Assembly: GCA_947683625.1 (NCBI GenBank)
Contig: CANTUR010000044.1
Span: 1,922,001-1,986,000, forward strand
Source of the DNA: Mallotus nudiflorus
Lineage: Eukaryota > Streptophyta > Magnoliopsida > Malpighiales > Euphorbiaceae
Reading direction: 5' to 3'
Length of the DNA: 64,000 nt
Under the pieces are notes generated by a model that did no database searches, was not told where the DNA came from, and saw only the letters and a list, made by a program, of their open reading frames with translations. Made by a program: the position numbers and the translations under genes. This document shows, in pieces, positions 46,112 to 57,900 of this stretch. Within the stretch, counting starts at the first letter, position 1; the number at the start of each line of letters is the position of its first letter.

Positions 46112-49100
46112 TTTGTGCAAGTTTGAACTTAAAATATGAAGTCATACAAATTTGTGCACAATAGGTTTTAAACAAGTAATCCAAAGTTCCAATTACATAA
46201 TTAAAATTTCAAATACATGTTCCATCATTCTAAACCCATAAATTATAATCATTAACTGAATGCACATGTTTGAACGCATAAAGTGAACTCATGCAAATTT
46301 GTGCATGAATGGTTTTAAACGTGTTATCCAATGTTCCAATTGCATATTTTCAATCATAAATGTATGTTTCAGCATTGAAAACTCATAAATCAAATTGATT
46401 TAACTGAATGCTCAGGCTATACACATTTGTGTATGTTTGAACGCAAAATGAGAAATCGTGTAAATTTGTGCACTCAGTTTGAAACATGTTATCCAATGGT
46501 CCAATTATATATTTACACTTGTAAATACAACTTCCAGCATTCTACACTCACAATTTTAATTGATTTAACTGAATGCATAATTTGTGCACCTTTGCGCATG
46601 TTTAAACAAATAAATTGAACTCATGCAAATTTGTGCACGAATGGTTTTAAACAATTATCCAATGTTCCAACTTGATATTAATAATTTTAAATATATGTGC
46701 CAACATTCCAAACACATAAATCAAATAGATTTAATTGAATGCTCAATTTGTGCACATTTGCGCAAGTTTGAACTCAAAATGTGAAGTCGTACAAATTTGT
46801 ACATGATAGATTTTAAACATGTCATCCAATATTCCAATTACATATTAACAATTGCAAATATGTGTTCCATCATTCTAAACACATAAATTGTTATCATTTA
46901 ATTGAATGCAGAAATTGTGCACCTTTGCACACATTTGAATGCATAAAGTGAACTCATGCAAATTTATACATGAATGGTTTTAAACATGTTATCCAATGTC
47001 CTAATTGCATATTTTCAAATGTAAATATATGTTCCATCCATCCAAACTCATAAATATAAAATTGATTTTATTGAATGCTCAAATTGCGCACATTTGTGCA
47101 AGTTTGAATGCAAAACTTTAACTAAGGCAAATTTGTGCATGAATAGTTTTAAACATGTTATCCAATGCTCTAATTACGTATCTAAAATTTCAACTACATG
47201 TTCTAACATTCTAAACCCATAAATTGTAATCATTTAATTGAATGCACAAAATTGTGCACTATTGCACATATTTGAACGCATAAAGTGAACTTGTGCAAAT
47301 TTGTGCAGGAATGGTTTTAAATGTGTTATCTAATCTTTCAATTGCATATTTACAATGGTAAATATATTTTCCAACATTCAAAATAAATAAATCAAATTGG
47401 TTTAATTGCGTACTCAATTTGTGCACATTTGCACAAGTTTGAACTCAAAATGTGAAGTCATACAAATTTGTGCATGATAGGTTTTAAACATATCATCCAA
47501 AGTTCCAATTACATATTTGTAATTGCAAATACATGTTCCATCATTCTAAACCCATAAATCTTATTCATTTAATTGAATACAAAAATTGTGCACCTTTGCA
47601 CACATTTGAATTCGTAAAGTGAACTTGTGCAAATTTGCGGACGAATGATTTTAAACATGTTATCCAATGTTCCTATTGTATATTTACAATCATAAATGCT
47701 TATTCTAGCAGTGCAAACTTATAAATCAAATTGATTTAACTAAATGCTTAGGCTGTGGAGATTTGTACATGTTTGAATGCATAATAGGAATTCGTGCAAA
47801 TTTTTTCATTCGGTTTGAAACATATTAGCCAATAGTCCAATTACATATTTACAATTGTAAATACAACTTTCCAGTGTTCTACACCCAAAAATTTAATTGA
47901 TTTAATTGAATGCACAATTTGTGCACCTTTACGCATGTTTGAACACATAAATTGAACTCGTGCAAATTTGTACACGAATAGTTTTAAACATGTTATCCAA
48001 TGTTCCAATTGCATATTTACAATTTTAAATATATGTTCCAGCATTCCAAACACATATATCAAATAGATTTAATTCAATGCTCAATTCGTGCACATTTGTG
48101 CAAGTTTAAACTCAAAATGTGAAGTTGTACAAATTTGGGCATGATAGGTTTTAAACATGTCATCCAATATTCCAATAACATATTTACAATTGCAAATATG
48201 TTCCATCATTCTAAACACATAAATGATAATCATTTAATTGAATGTAGAAATTGTGCACCTTTGCGCATGTTTGAACGCACAAAGTGAACTTGTGCAAATT
48301 TGTGCATGAATGGTTTTAAACATGCTATCCAATGTTCCAATTGCATATTTATAAATGTAAATATATGTTCCAGCCTTCCAAACTCATAAATAAAATTGAT
48401 TTTATTGAATGCTCAAATTGTGAACATTTGCACAAGTTTGAACACAAAACTTTATCTAGTGCAAATTTGATCACGAATAGTTTTAAACATGTTATCCAAT
48501 GCTCTAATTACATATTTAAAATTTCAAGTACATGTTCTAACATTCTAAACCCAGAAATTGTATTCTTTTAATTGAATTCATAAATTGTGCACCATTGCAC
48601 ATGTTTGAACGCATAAAGTGAACTTGGGAAAATTTGCATACGAATGGTTTTAATTGTGTTATCCAATGTTTCAGTTGCATATTTACAATGGTAAATATAT
48701 TTTCCAGCATTCAAAACACATAAATCAAATTGATTGAATTGAATGCTCAATTTGTGCACATTTGTGCAAGTTTGAACTCAAAATGTCAAGTCATAGAAAT
48801 TTGTGCATGATAGGTTTTAACCATGTCATCCAATGTTCCAATTACATATTTACAACTCATCATTCTAAACCCATAAATATTATTCATTTAATTGAATACA
48901 CAAATTGTGCACCTTTGCGCACGTTTGAATGCTAAAGTGAACTCGTGCAAATTTTTGCACGAATGGTTTTAAACTTATTATCCAATGTTCCTATTGCATA
49001 TTTAAAATTTTATATATGTGTTCCAACTTTATAAACTCATAAATCAAAGTGATTTTATTGAATGCTCAATTTGTGCATATTTGCGCAAGTTTGAACGCTA

Positions 49101-49402
49101 AACGTTAACTAGTGCAAATTTGTGCCAGAATGGTTTTAAACATGTTATCCAATATTCTAATTACATATTTAAAATTAAAAATACATATTCCATCATTCTA
49201 AACCCATAAATTGTAATCATTTAATTGAATTCACATATTTGAACGTATAAAGTGAACTTGTGCACAAATGGTTTTAAATGTGTTATCCAATGTTCCAATT
49301 GCAAATTTACAATCATAAATGCATGTTCCAGAATTGCAAACTTATAAATCAAAGTGATTTAACTAAATGTTGAGGCTGTGCACATTTGTGCATGTTTGAA
49401 TG
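46112..49402. repeat. satellite array 6 (~167-bp monomers)
   Basis: About 20 monomers between G and solo LTR H. No genes seen. Confidence 0.93.
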
Positions 49403-50186
49403 TAATATGAATCCTAAAAGGGGTTGAATGCATGTATAGAGCTTAATGATGAAGAATTCAAGCTAATTAGCTTAATTTCCAATTTTGAAATTAATTAGCT
49501 AAATATGGGCGAATTTTGGTACAATTTTATATTTTAGAGTCAATAAGGAAGATTCTAGAAGATGTGAGAAGATTTAAGAATATTCCAAGTCAAAGTCAGT
49601 AAGTCAAATAGTCAACATGTCAAAGTCAAGAGTCAATGGTTAACATGTGACATGGCATGCTCAATGCTTAGTTGTCATGAGTTGTCATTTTGCTTAGTTG
49701 TCATGAATTGTAATGAGTTTTCAATTTTGACTTTTCAAAGATGATTTGTCACTAGTTGTCCTATTTTGAAGGAAATCTCCTTAATTAAGGATTTTCCTAT
49801 ATAGGTATCTTTGGGAAATAAGGAACAAAACCTTTTCCTTCAAGGATTAGGTTGATTACATGCCTATGTAAGGGCTAACCCTATAAGGATGAATTTGGGA
49901 TGTATTTTTGACAATTTTAATCAATTAAGTTAGGTTTTTTCCTTAACGTTGCTCTTTTGAAACTTTGCAAGTTTACTTGAATTATTTCATTTCTACCTTT
50001 GATTACAATTGCTAGGTTAGACTTAGAAATTGTGTGATTGTTCATCTTTTAAAAGCTAAGTATCTTGATTCAATTTAATAAGCAAGGGGTTTAGCTCCAT
50101 CAACACAACCTATTCTTGATGATCAATGGGCTAATCTTCAAAGTTGCATGCACATTTTATCTCTGTTATAGGTAGGGTTCCTATCA
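49403..50186 (+). mobile_element. solo LTR H (784 bp)
   Basis: TAATATGAATCCTAAAAGGG to GGGTTCCTATCA with no internal sequence. Flanks GAATG (49398-49402) and TAAAG (50187-50191) are a degraded target duplication; the satellite monomer continues across (TTTGAATG, then AGAATGGGAATT). Likely made by recombination between the LTRs of a former full element. Heat-shock-like units at 49548-49585 keep six of eight. Confidence 0.9.
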
Positions 50187-51601
50187 TAAAGAAGAATGGG
50201 AATTTGGGAAAATTTGTGCACTCAATTTGAAACATGTTATCCAATGGTCCAATTACATATTTGCAATTGTAAATACAACCTCTAGCATTCTACACTCATA
50301 AATTTAACTGATTTAATTGAATGCACAATTTGTGCACCTTTGCGCATGTTTGAACACGTAAATTGAACTGGTGCAAATTTGTGCACGAATGGTTTTAAAC
50401 ATGTTACTCAATGTTCTAATTGAATGTTTATAATCTTAAATATAAGTTCCAACATTCCAAATAATTAAATCAAATAGATTTAATTGAATGCTCAATTTGT
50501 ACACATTTGCGCAAGTTTGAACTCAAAATGTGAAGTCGTACAAATTTGTGCATGATAGATTTTAAAAATGTCATCCAATGTTCCAATTACATATTTACAA
50601 TTGCAAATATATGATCTATCATTCTAAACCAATAATTTGTAATCATTTAATTGAATGCACAAATTGTGCACCTTTGTGCACGTTTGAACTCATAAAGTGA
50701 ACTCATGGAAATTTGTGCACGAATGGTCTTAAACATGTTATCCATTATTCTAATTACATATTCATAAATGTAAATATATGTTCCAGTCTTCTAAAATCAT
50801 AAATAAAATTGATTTTATTAAATGCTCAAAATGTGCACATTTGTATAAGTTTGAACGCAAAACTTTAACTAGTGAAAATTTGTGCACGAATAGTTTTAAA
50901 CATGTTATCCAATGTTCTAATTACATATCTACAATCGTAAATACATGTTACAACATTCTAAACCTATAAATTGTATTCATTTATTTGAATGCATAAATCG
51001 CGTGCATATGTTTGAATGCATAAAGTTAACTTATGCAAATTTGTGCACGAATAGTTTTAAACGTGTTATCCAATATTTCAATTGCATATTTACAATGGTA
51101 AATATATTTTCCAATATTCAAAATAAACAAATCAAATTGATTTAATTGAATTTTCAATTTGTGCAAGTTTGAGCTCAAAATGTGAAGTTATACAAATTTT
51201 TGCACGATAGGTTTTAAACATGTCATCCAATATTCCAATTACATATTTACAATTGCAAATACATGTTCCATCATTCTAAATGCATAAATCTTATTCATTT
51301 AATTGAATAGACAAATTGTGCACCTTTGCGCACGTTTGAATACAGAAAAGTGAACTCATGCAAATTTGTGCAAGAATAGTTTTAAACGTGTTGTCCAATG
51401 TTCCTATTGCATATTTACAATTGTATATATATGTTCCAACATTCCAAACTCATAAATCAAATTGATTTTATTGAATGCTCAATTTGTGCATATTTACATA
51501 AGTTTGAACATAAAATGTTAACTAGTGCAAATAGGTGCTGAAATGGTTTTAAACATGGTATCTAATATTCTAATTACATATTTAAAATTGCAAATATGTG
51601 T
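50187..51601. repeat. satellite array 7 (~167-bp monomers)
   Basis: About 8.5 monomers between H and I. No genes seen. Confidence 0.93.
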
Positions 51602-52510
51602 TAATATGAACTCTAAAAGGGATCAAAAGTTTCTGAATATGAAGAATTCAAGGTAAAAGAACCCTTAAAGGGATCAAAATTGCCTAAATATGAATAATAT
51701 GAACCCTAAAAAGGATCAAAAGTGTGTGAATACGAAGATTTCAAGCTAAATGAAACTTAAAAGGGATCAAAAGTGCTTGAATATGAAGAATTCAAGCTAA
51801 TTAACGTAATATCCTATTCTAAAATTAATTAGCTTGAATTGGATGAATTTACAAGTTATTTTTTCTACTTTGGAGTCAATAAGGAAGATTCTAGAAGATG
51901 TGAAAAGATTCAAGGATATTCCAAGTCAAACTCAATAAGTCAACAAGTCAAAGTCAAAGTCAAAGTCAAATAGTCAACAAGTCAAAGCAAGGGTCAATGG
52001 TCAACATGTGACATGGCATGCTTTAATGCTTAGTTGTCATGAGTTGTAATAAGTTGTCAATTTTGACTTTTCAAAGATGAGTTGTCATATTTTGAAGGAA
52101 ATCTCCTTAATTAAGTATTTTCCTATATAGGCATCTTTGGGAATAAGGAAGAAAACCTTTTCCTTCAAGGGTTACATTGTTTACCTGCCTATATAAAGGC
52201 TAAACATATTATGGACAAATTTAGGATGTATTATTTGTCAATTTTGATAGATTAAGTGCAGTTTTACCTTAACTTTGTTCTTTTGGAACTTTGCAAGTTT
52301 ACTTGAATTGTTTCACATCTACCTTTCATTACAATTGCTAGGTTAGACTTAGAATTGTGTGGTTGTTCATTTTTAATACCTAAGTATCTTACTTCAAATT
52401 AATAAGTAAGGGGTTTAGCTCTATCAACACAACCTATCCTTAATGATCCTTGGGCTAATATTCAAAGTTGGATGCACGTTCTATCTCTGTTATAGGTAGG
52501 GTTCGTATCA
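51602..52510 (+). repeat. element I 5' LTR (909 bp) with tandemly repeated start
   Basis: The first ~210 bp consist of about four imperfect copies of a unit of about 57 bp (GAACCCTAAAAGGGATCAAA...GAATTCAAG); the 3' LTR has two. The rest matches other long LTRs. Heat-shock-like units at 51884-51921 keep five of eight. TATA box near 52190. Ends GGGTTCGTATCA. Confidence 0.9.
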
Positions 52511-52513
52511 GTT

Positions 52514-52526
52514 TGGTATCAAAGCC
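52514..52526 (+). other. primer-binding site of element I
   Basis: TGGTATCAAAGCC, one change from the initiator tRNA-Met complement. Confidence 0.88.
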
Positions 52527-52722
52527 AAACTTCAAGGTTTGGTTAACTATCCTTTTAATTTTTTTTATTATTTCTTCTTCTTCTCAATTCTTCATAAATT
52601 AAAAAAAAAGAAAAAAATTCAGTGAAACAGAACAATATTCACATCCTTGAGTGTAAGCACTGAGGGAGTGCTTTGTGAGGACTTTTTTTCTATATCTTTT
52701 CAAAACGTGATTTTCTTTTAGT

Positions 52723-53497
52723 ATGGACATACCTTATTTACTTGAAATGGTTACAACAAATAGAAGAAACATTTGATTCTCTTAAATAATTGATTTCCAA
52801 CAATGCAAACTTGCTTCTTAAATTTTTTTTTGTTGTGCTACTATATGGTGGAAAGATTTGATAGTTTTATAGAAAGAGAATAGGAATAATGAGATTAGAA
52901 ATTGGGAATTAATGAAAAGGTTAATGACCAAACATTTTATTCCTCATTATGTTAGGGATAAAGTCTATTTTAAATTACAAAGGCTTAAGCAAGGTGATGA
53001 ATTATGTGTTGAAGATTATGCTAAAGAATTTAAGTTGTTTGTAATTGCAAGTGATATAGGTGAATCTAAAGGGCAAAAAATTACAAGATTCATAAACGGG
53101 CTTAAGAGTGAAATTATACAAGATCTTATGTTTGTGGTACAATTGCAACTTATTTTGTCTTTGAATGATGTATTTTCACTTCCTTTAGATAGAGAGAGTT
53201 GGAGTAATAAGGTTGATAATCTAAGAATAGTGATTTTTTTAAGTCATTGAAGATAATAAGGATTGTTTACAAAGTTTTGAGCAATCTAGTGAAGAAGTGC
53301 AATTACAACCTTCTATCACTGTAAAGGTTGTAATTGGACTTGCTTTGGAATATGAAAAGAAAGTGTGTTCCTATGAGGAGACAATGATAGTGTGTGATTC
53401 CAAGGAACATGAAGGTGTTGAAGTTACCAAATTGGCTAGGCAACAAGTTAAGGAGAAGAGTAGGGAGAAAGAGTGTCAAATTGAAACTACACCTTGA
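52723..53497 (+). pseudogene. element I gag domain (broken, with insertion)
   Basis: The ATG at 52723 (MDIPYLL) corresponds to the start used in B, G and K. The WW region is damaged by frameshifts and a missing GG. KRLMTKHFIPHYVRDKVYFKL to KEFKLFVIASDIGESKGQ is open at 52912-53109; then about 190 bp (roughly 53110-53295) has no counterpart in B or G and looks like an insertion. Gag resumes at 53297-53497 with SITVKVVIGLALEYEKKV and a charged tail ending IETTP. Confidence 0.75.
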
Positions 53498-54159
53498 AAG
53501 ATAACTTTCTAAGACATGTGCATCAATGAACAAAGTGAAGAGTTTCCATCTTCATTAAGGAATGCTTTGGGGAGGGAAACCTATAAAGTTGAGAGAAAAT
53601 AAAAAAAAAGTGAGCTAAGTGTTAAAAATGAGTTAAGTGAGGAAAGTAAGGACAATGGGAAACACTTGGTGAGAGAAAATAAGCAAGGGATGAGTGAAAA
53701 GGAGAAGCTAGAGATTAAGAGCATCATGAAAGATCAAGAGTTGGTTATTCATTGTGATTATACTAACAACTTTAATCTTTGTTTTTCTAATATTTTGAAA
53801 GTTGTTTTACAGACTTCTATTCCATACAAAGATCCGTTTGCTGATGTTATTGAAGTTCCTTATGTCCATAATGCAATCTATGGATTCTTCACTTGCAGCA
53901 AGAAAAATTTGAGATATTCATGTTTCAAGTTTAGAAGGAAGCAACAAGAATATAGTCCTTATAAGTTCATGGATAACGGTCTTATGTTCCAATTGCTCAA
54001 TCACATTAAAGTTATGTTGAAGCTTCTTTTATGGAGTATCACTTCAAAGGATAATTTTTTAATAAAGGTGTTTGTATTTGACCCTGGAGGATTTATGAAT
54101 CTATCAACTTTAGAAGATGGCTATGATTCGAGGGTGAATCATCTTCAAGAGGGAGGGAA
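53498..54159 (+). pseudogene. element I gag-polyprotein C-terminal region (unrecognised, most complete)
   Basis: Open at 53666-54193, so about 165 codons reach the PPT uninterrupted. Order: a charged linker (SEEFPSSLRNALGRETYKVER, partly before 53666), LEIKSIMKDQELVIHCDYTN, FSNILKVVLQTSIPYKDPF, KKNLRYSCFKFRRKQ, a hydrophobic segment (MFQLLNHIKVMLKLLLW), VFVFDPGGFMNLSTLEDG and YDSRVNHLQEGGNN, whose EGG is encoded by the PPT. I know no family for it. Its ending resembles pol C-termini of related gypsy elements (…RxNxxQEGGND), so it may be a remnant of the pol tail joined to gag; that is inference. Confidence 0.65.
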
Positions 54160-54932
54160 TAATATGAACCCTAAAAGGATCAAAAGTTCCTGAATATGAA
54201 GAATTCAAGCTAAATGAACCCTAAAAGGGATCAAAAGTGCCTGAATATGAAGAATTCAAGCCTGATATGAATGAATTTTGATTTATTTTTCTATTTTAGA
54301 GTCAATAAGGAAGATTCTAGAAGATGTGAGGAGATTCAAGGATATTCCAAGTCAAAATCAATAAGTTAACAAGTCTAAGTCAAAGTCAAATAGTCAACAA
54401 TTCAAAGTCCAAGGTCAATGGTCAACATGTGACATAGCATGCTTTAATACTTAGTTGTCATGAGTTGTAATGAATTGTCAATTTTGACTTTTCAAAGATG
54501 AGTTGTCATATTTTGAAGGAAATCTCTTTAATTAAGGATTTTCCTATATAGGCATCTTTAGGAATAAGGAAGAAAACCTTTTCCTTTAAGGGTTATGTTT
54601 TTTACATGCCTATATAAGGGCTAAACATATTATGGACGAATTTAGGATGTAATATTTGTCAATTTTGAGAAATTAAGTGAGGTTTTACATTAACTTTGTT
54701 CTTTTGAAACTATATAAGTTTACTTGAATTGTTTCACATCTACCTTTCATTATAATTGCTAGGTTAGACTTAGAATTGTGTGATTTTTCATCTTTTAATA
54801 GCTAAATATCTTGCTTCAAATTAATAAGCAAGGGGTTTAGCTCCATCAACACAACCTTTCCTTGATGATCCTTGGGCTAATATTCAAAGTTGGATGAGCA
54901 TTCTATCTCTGTTATAGGTAGGGTTTGTATCA
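54160..54932 (+). repeat. element I 3' LTR (773 bp)
   Basis: TAATATGAACCCTAAAAGG to GGGTTTGTATCA, directly after the PPT AAGAGGGAGGGAA (54147-54159). Two copies of the ~57-bp starting unit. Heat-shock-like units at 54310-54347 keep five of eight. TATA near 54612. Confidence 0.92.
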
Positions 54933-57900
54933 TGTGTTCCATCATTCTAAACCCATAAATTTTAATCATTTAATTGAATGCACAAATTGTGCACCATTGC
55001 ACATATTTGAACGCATAAGGTGAACTCGTGCAAATTTGTGCACGAATGGTTTTAAACATGTTATCCAATGTTCCAATTTCATATTTACAATCATAAATGC
55101 ATGTTCCAATATTGTAAACTCATAAATAAAATTGACTTAACTGAATGCTTAGGTTGTGCATGTTTGAACTCAGAATGAGGAATTCGTGCAAAGTTGTGCA
55201 CTCGGTCTGAAACATGTTATCCAACATTCCAATTACATATTTACAATTGTAAATACAACATCCAGCATCCTACACTCACAAATTTAATTAATTTAATTGA
55301 ACAAAAAATTTGTACATCTTTGTGCATGTTTAAACACATAAATTGAACTCGTGCAAACTTGTGCAAATACACACAAATTGTGCACCTTTGCGCACGTTTG
55401 AATGCAAAAAAGTGAACTCATGCAAATTTATGGATGAATAGTTTTAAACGTGTTATCCAATGCTCCAATTTCATATTTATAATTTTATATATGTGTTCCA
55501 ACATTCCAAACTCATAAATCAAATTAATTTAATTGAATGCTTAATTTGTGCATATTTGCACAAGTTTGAACGCAAAACGTTAACTAGTGCAAATTTGTGT
55601 CGGAATGGTTTTAAACATGGTATCCAATATTCTAATTACATATTTAAAATTTCAAATACATGCTCCATCATTATAAACCTATATTTACAATCATAATGTT
55701 CTAATAGAGCAAACTCAATAATCAAATTGATTTAACTGATTACTCAAGCTATGCACATTTGTGCATGTTTAAACGCAGAACGGGAATTCGTGCAAATTTA
55801 TGCACAGAGTTTGAAACATGTTACCCAATGTTCCAATTACATATTCACAAATGTAAATAGAACTTCCAAAAATCTACACTAACAAATTTAATTGATTTAA
55901 TTAAAAGCACAATTTGTGCACCTTTGCATATATTTGAACACAGAAATTGAACTCGTGCAAATTTATGGCACGAATGGTTTTAAACAAGTTATCTAATGTT
56001 CCAATTTCATATTTAAAATCATAAATATATGTTCCAGCATTCCAAACACATAAATTAAATAGATTTAATTCAATGCTCAATTTGTGCACATTTGCGCAAG
56101 TTTGAACCCAAATTGTGAAGTAATACAAATTTATGCACGATAGGTTTTAAACATGTCATCCAATGTTCTAATTACATAGTTACAATTGCAAATATGTGCT
56201 CCATCATTCGAAACCCATAAATTGTAATCATTTAATTGAATGCACAAATTTTGCACCTTTGAGCATGTTTGAAAGCATAAAGTGAACTCGTGTAAATTTT
56301 TGCACGAATGGTTTTAAACATGTAATGAAATGTTCTAATTGCATATTCATAAATGTAAATATATGATCCAGCCTTCCAAACTCATAAATAAAATTGATTT
56401 TATTGAATGCTGAAATTGTGCACATTTACGCAAGTTTGAACGCAAAACTTTAACTAGTGCAAATTTGTGCACGAATGGTTTTGAAAATGTTATCCAATGC
56501 TCTAATTACATATTTAAATTTTCAAATACATGTTCTAACATTCTCAACCCAAAAATTGTATTCATTTAATTGAATGGACAAATTGTGCACCATTGCATAT
56601 ATTTGAACGCATAAAGTGAACTTGTGTAAATTTGTGCATGAATGGTTTTAAACGTGTTATCTAATGTTTCATTTGCATATTTACAATGGTAAATATATTT
56701 TCCAGCATTCAAAACAAACAAATCAAATTGATTTAATTAAAAGCTCAGTTTGTGCACATTTGCTCAAGTTTGAACTTAAAATGTTAAGTCGTACAAATTT
56801 GTGCATGATAGGCTTTAAACATGTCATCCAGTATTCCAATTACATATATAAAATTGAAAATACAAGTTCTATAATTCTAAACCCATAAATCTTATTCATT
56901 TAATTGAATACACAAATTGTGCACCTTTGCACATGTTTGAATACAGAAAAGTGAACTCATGCAAATTTATGCACGAATGGTTTTAAACGTGTTATCCAAT
57001 GCTCCAATTTCATATTAACAATTTTATATATGTATTCCAGAATTCCAAACTCATAAATCAAATTGATTTTATTGAATGCTCAATTTATGCATATTTGCGC
57101 AAGTTTGAACGCAAAATGTTGACTACTGCAAATTTGTGCTTGAATGGTTTTAAAGATGGTATCCAATATTCTAATTACATATTTAAAATTTCAAATATGT
57201 GTTCCATCATTCTAAACCCATAAATTGTAATCATTTAATTGAATGCACAAATTGTGCATCGTTGCGCACGTTTGAACACATAAACTGAACTCGTGCAAAT
57301 TTGTGCACAAATGGTTTTAAACATGTTATTCAGTGTTCAAACTGCATGTTTACAATTTTATACATGTGCTCCAACATTCTAAACTCATAAATCAAATTGA
57401 TTTTATTGAATGCTCAATTTGTGCATATTTATGTAAGTTTGAATGCAAAATGTTAACTAATGCAAATTTATGCCTGAATGGTTTTAAACATGGTATCCAA
57501 TATTCTAATTACATATTTAAAATTGCAAATACGTGTTCCATCATTCTAAACCCATAAATTATAATTATTTATTTAAATGCACAAATTATGCATCATTGCA
57601 CATGTTTGAATGTATAAACTGAACTTGTGCAAATTTGTGCATGAATGGTTTTAAACGTGTTTTCCAATGTTCCAATTGCATATATACAATCATAATGTTC
57701 CAGCATAGAAAAATCATAAATCAAATTGATTTAACTGATTGCTCAGGCTGTGCCCATTTGTGCATGCTTGAATGTAGAACGGGAATTCGCATAAATTTGT
57801 GCACTCGGTTTAAAACATGTTATCCAATGTTCTAATTACATATTTACAAATGTAAATAAAACTTCTAGCATTCTAAACTCATAAATGTAATTGATTTAAC

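Larger units (their letters stand above)
51602..54932 (+). mobile_element. element I: gag-only LTR retrotransposon
   Basis: A 3.3-kb element flanked by a perfect target duplication TGTGT (51597-51601 and 54933-54937). LTRs are 51602-52510 (909 bp) and 54160-54932 (773 bp). The internal part has a PBS, leader, broken gag frame, C-terminal region and PPT, with no enzyme domains. It is the most complete copy of the gag-only architecture in the window. Confidence 0.93.

Noticed and set aside
56664..57557. Families of 60-80-residue open frames repeated through the satellite on both strands, with similar sequences
   Set aside because: They recur at 334-335 bp, exactly the satellite dimer, and similar frames occur on the opposite strand. 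They have no codon-like signature or start context and end where monomers vary. They reflect stop-poor frames of a homogenised repeat.
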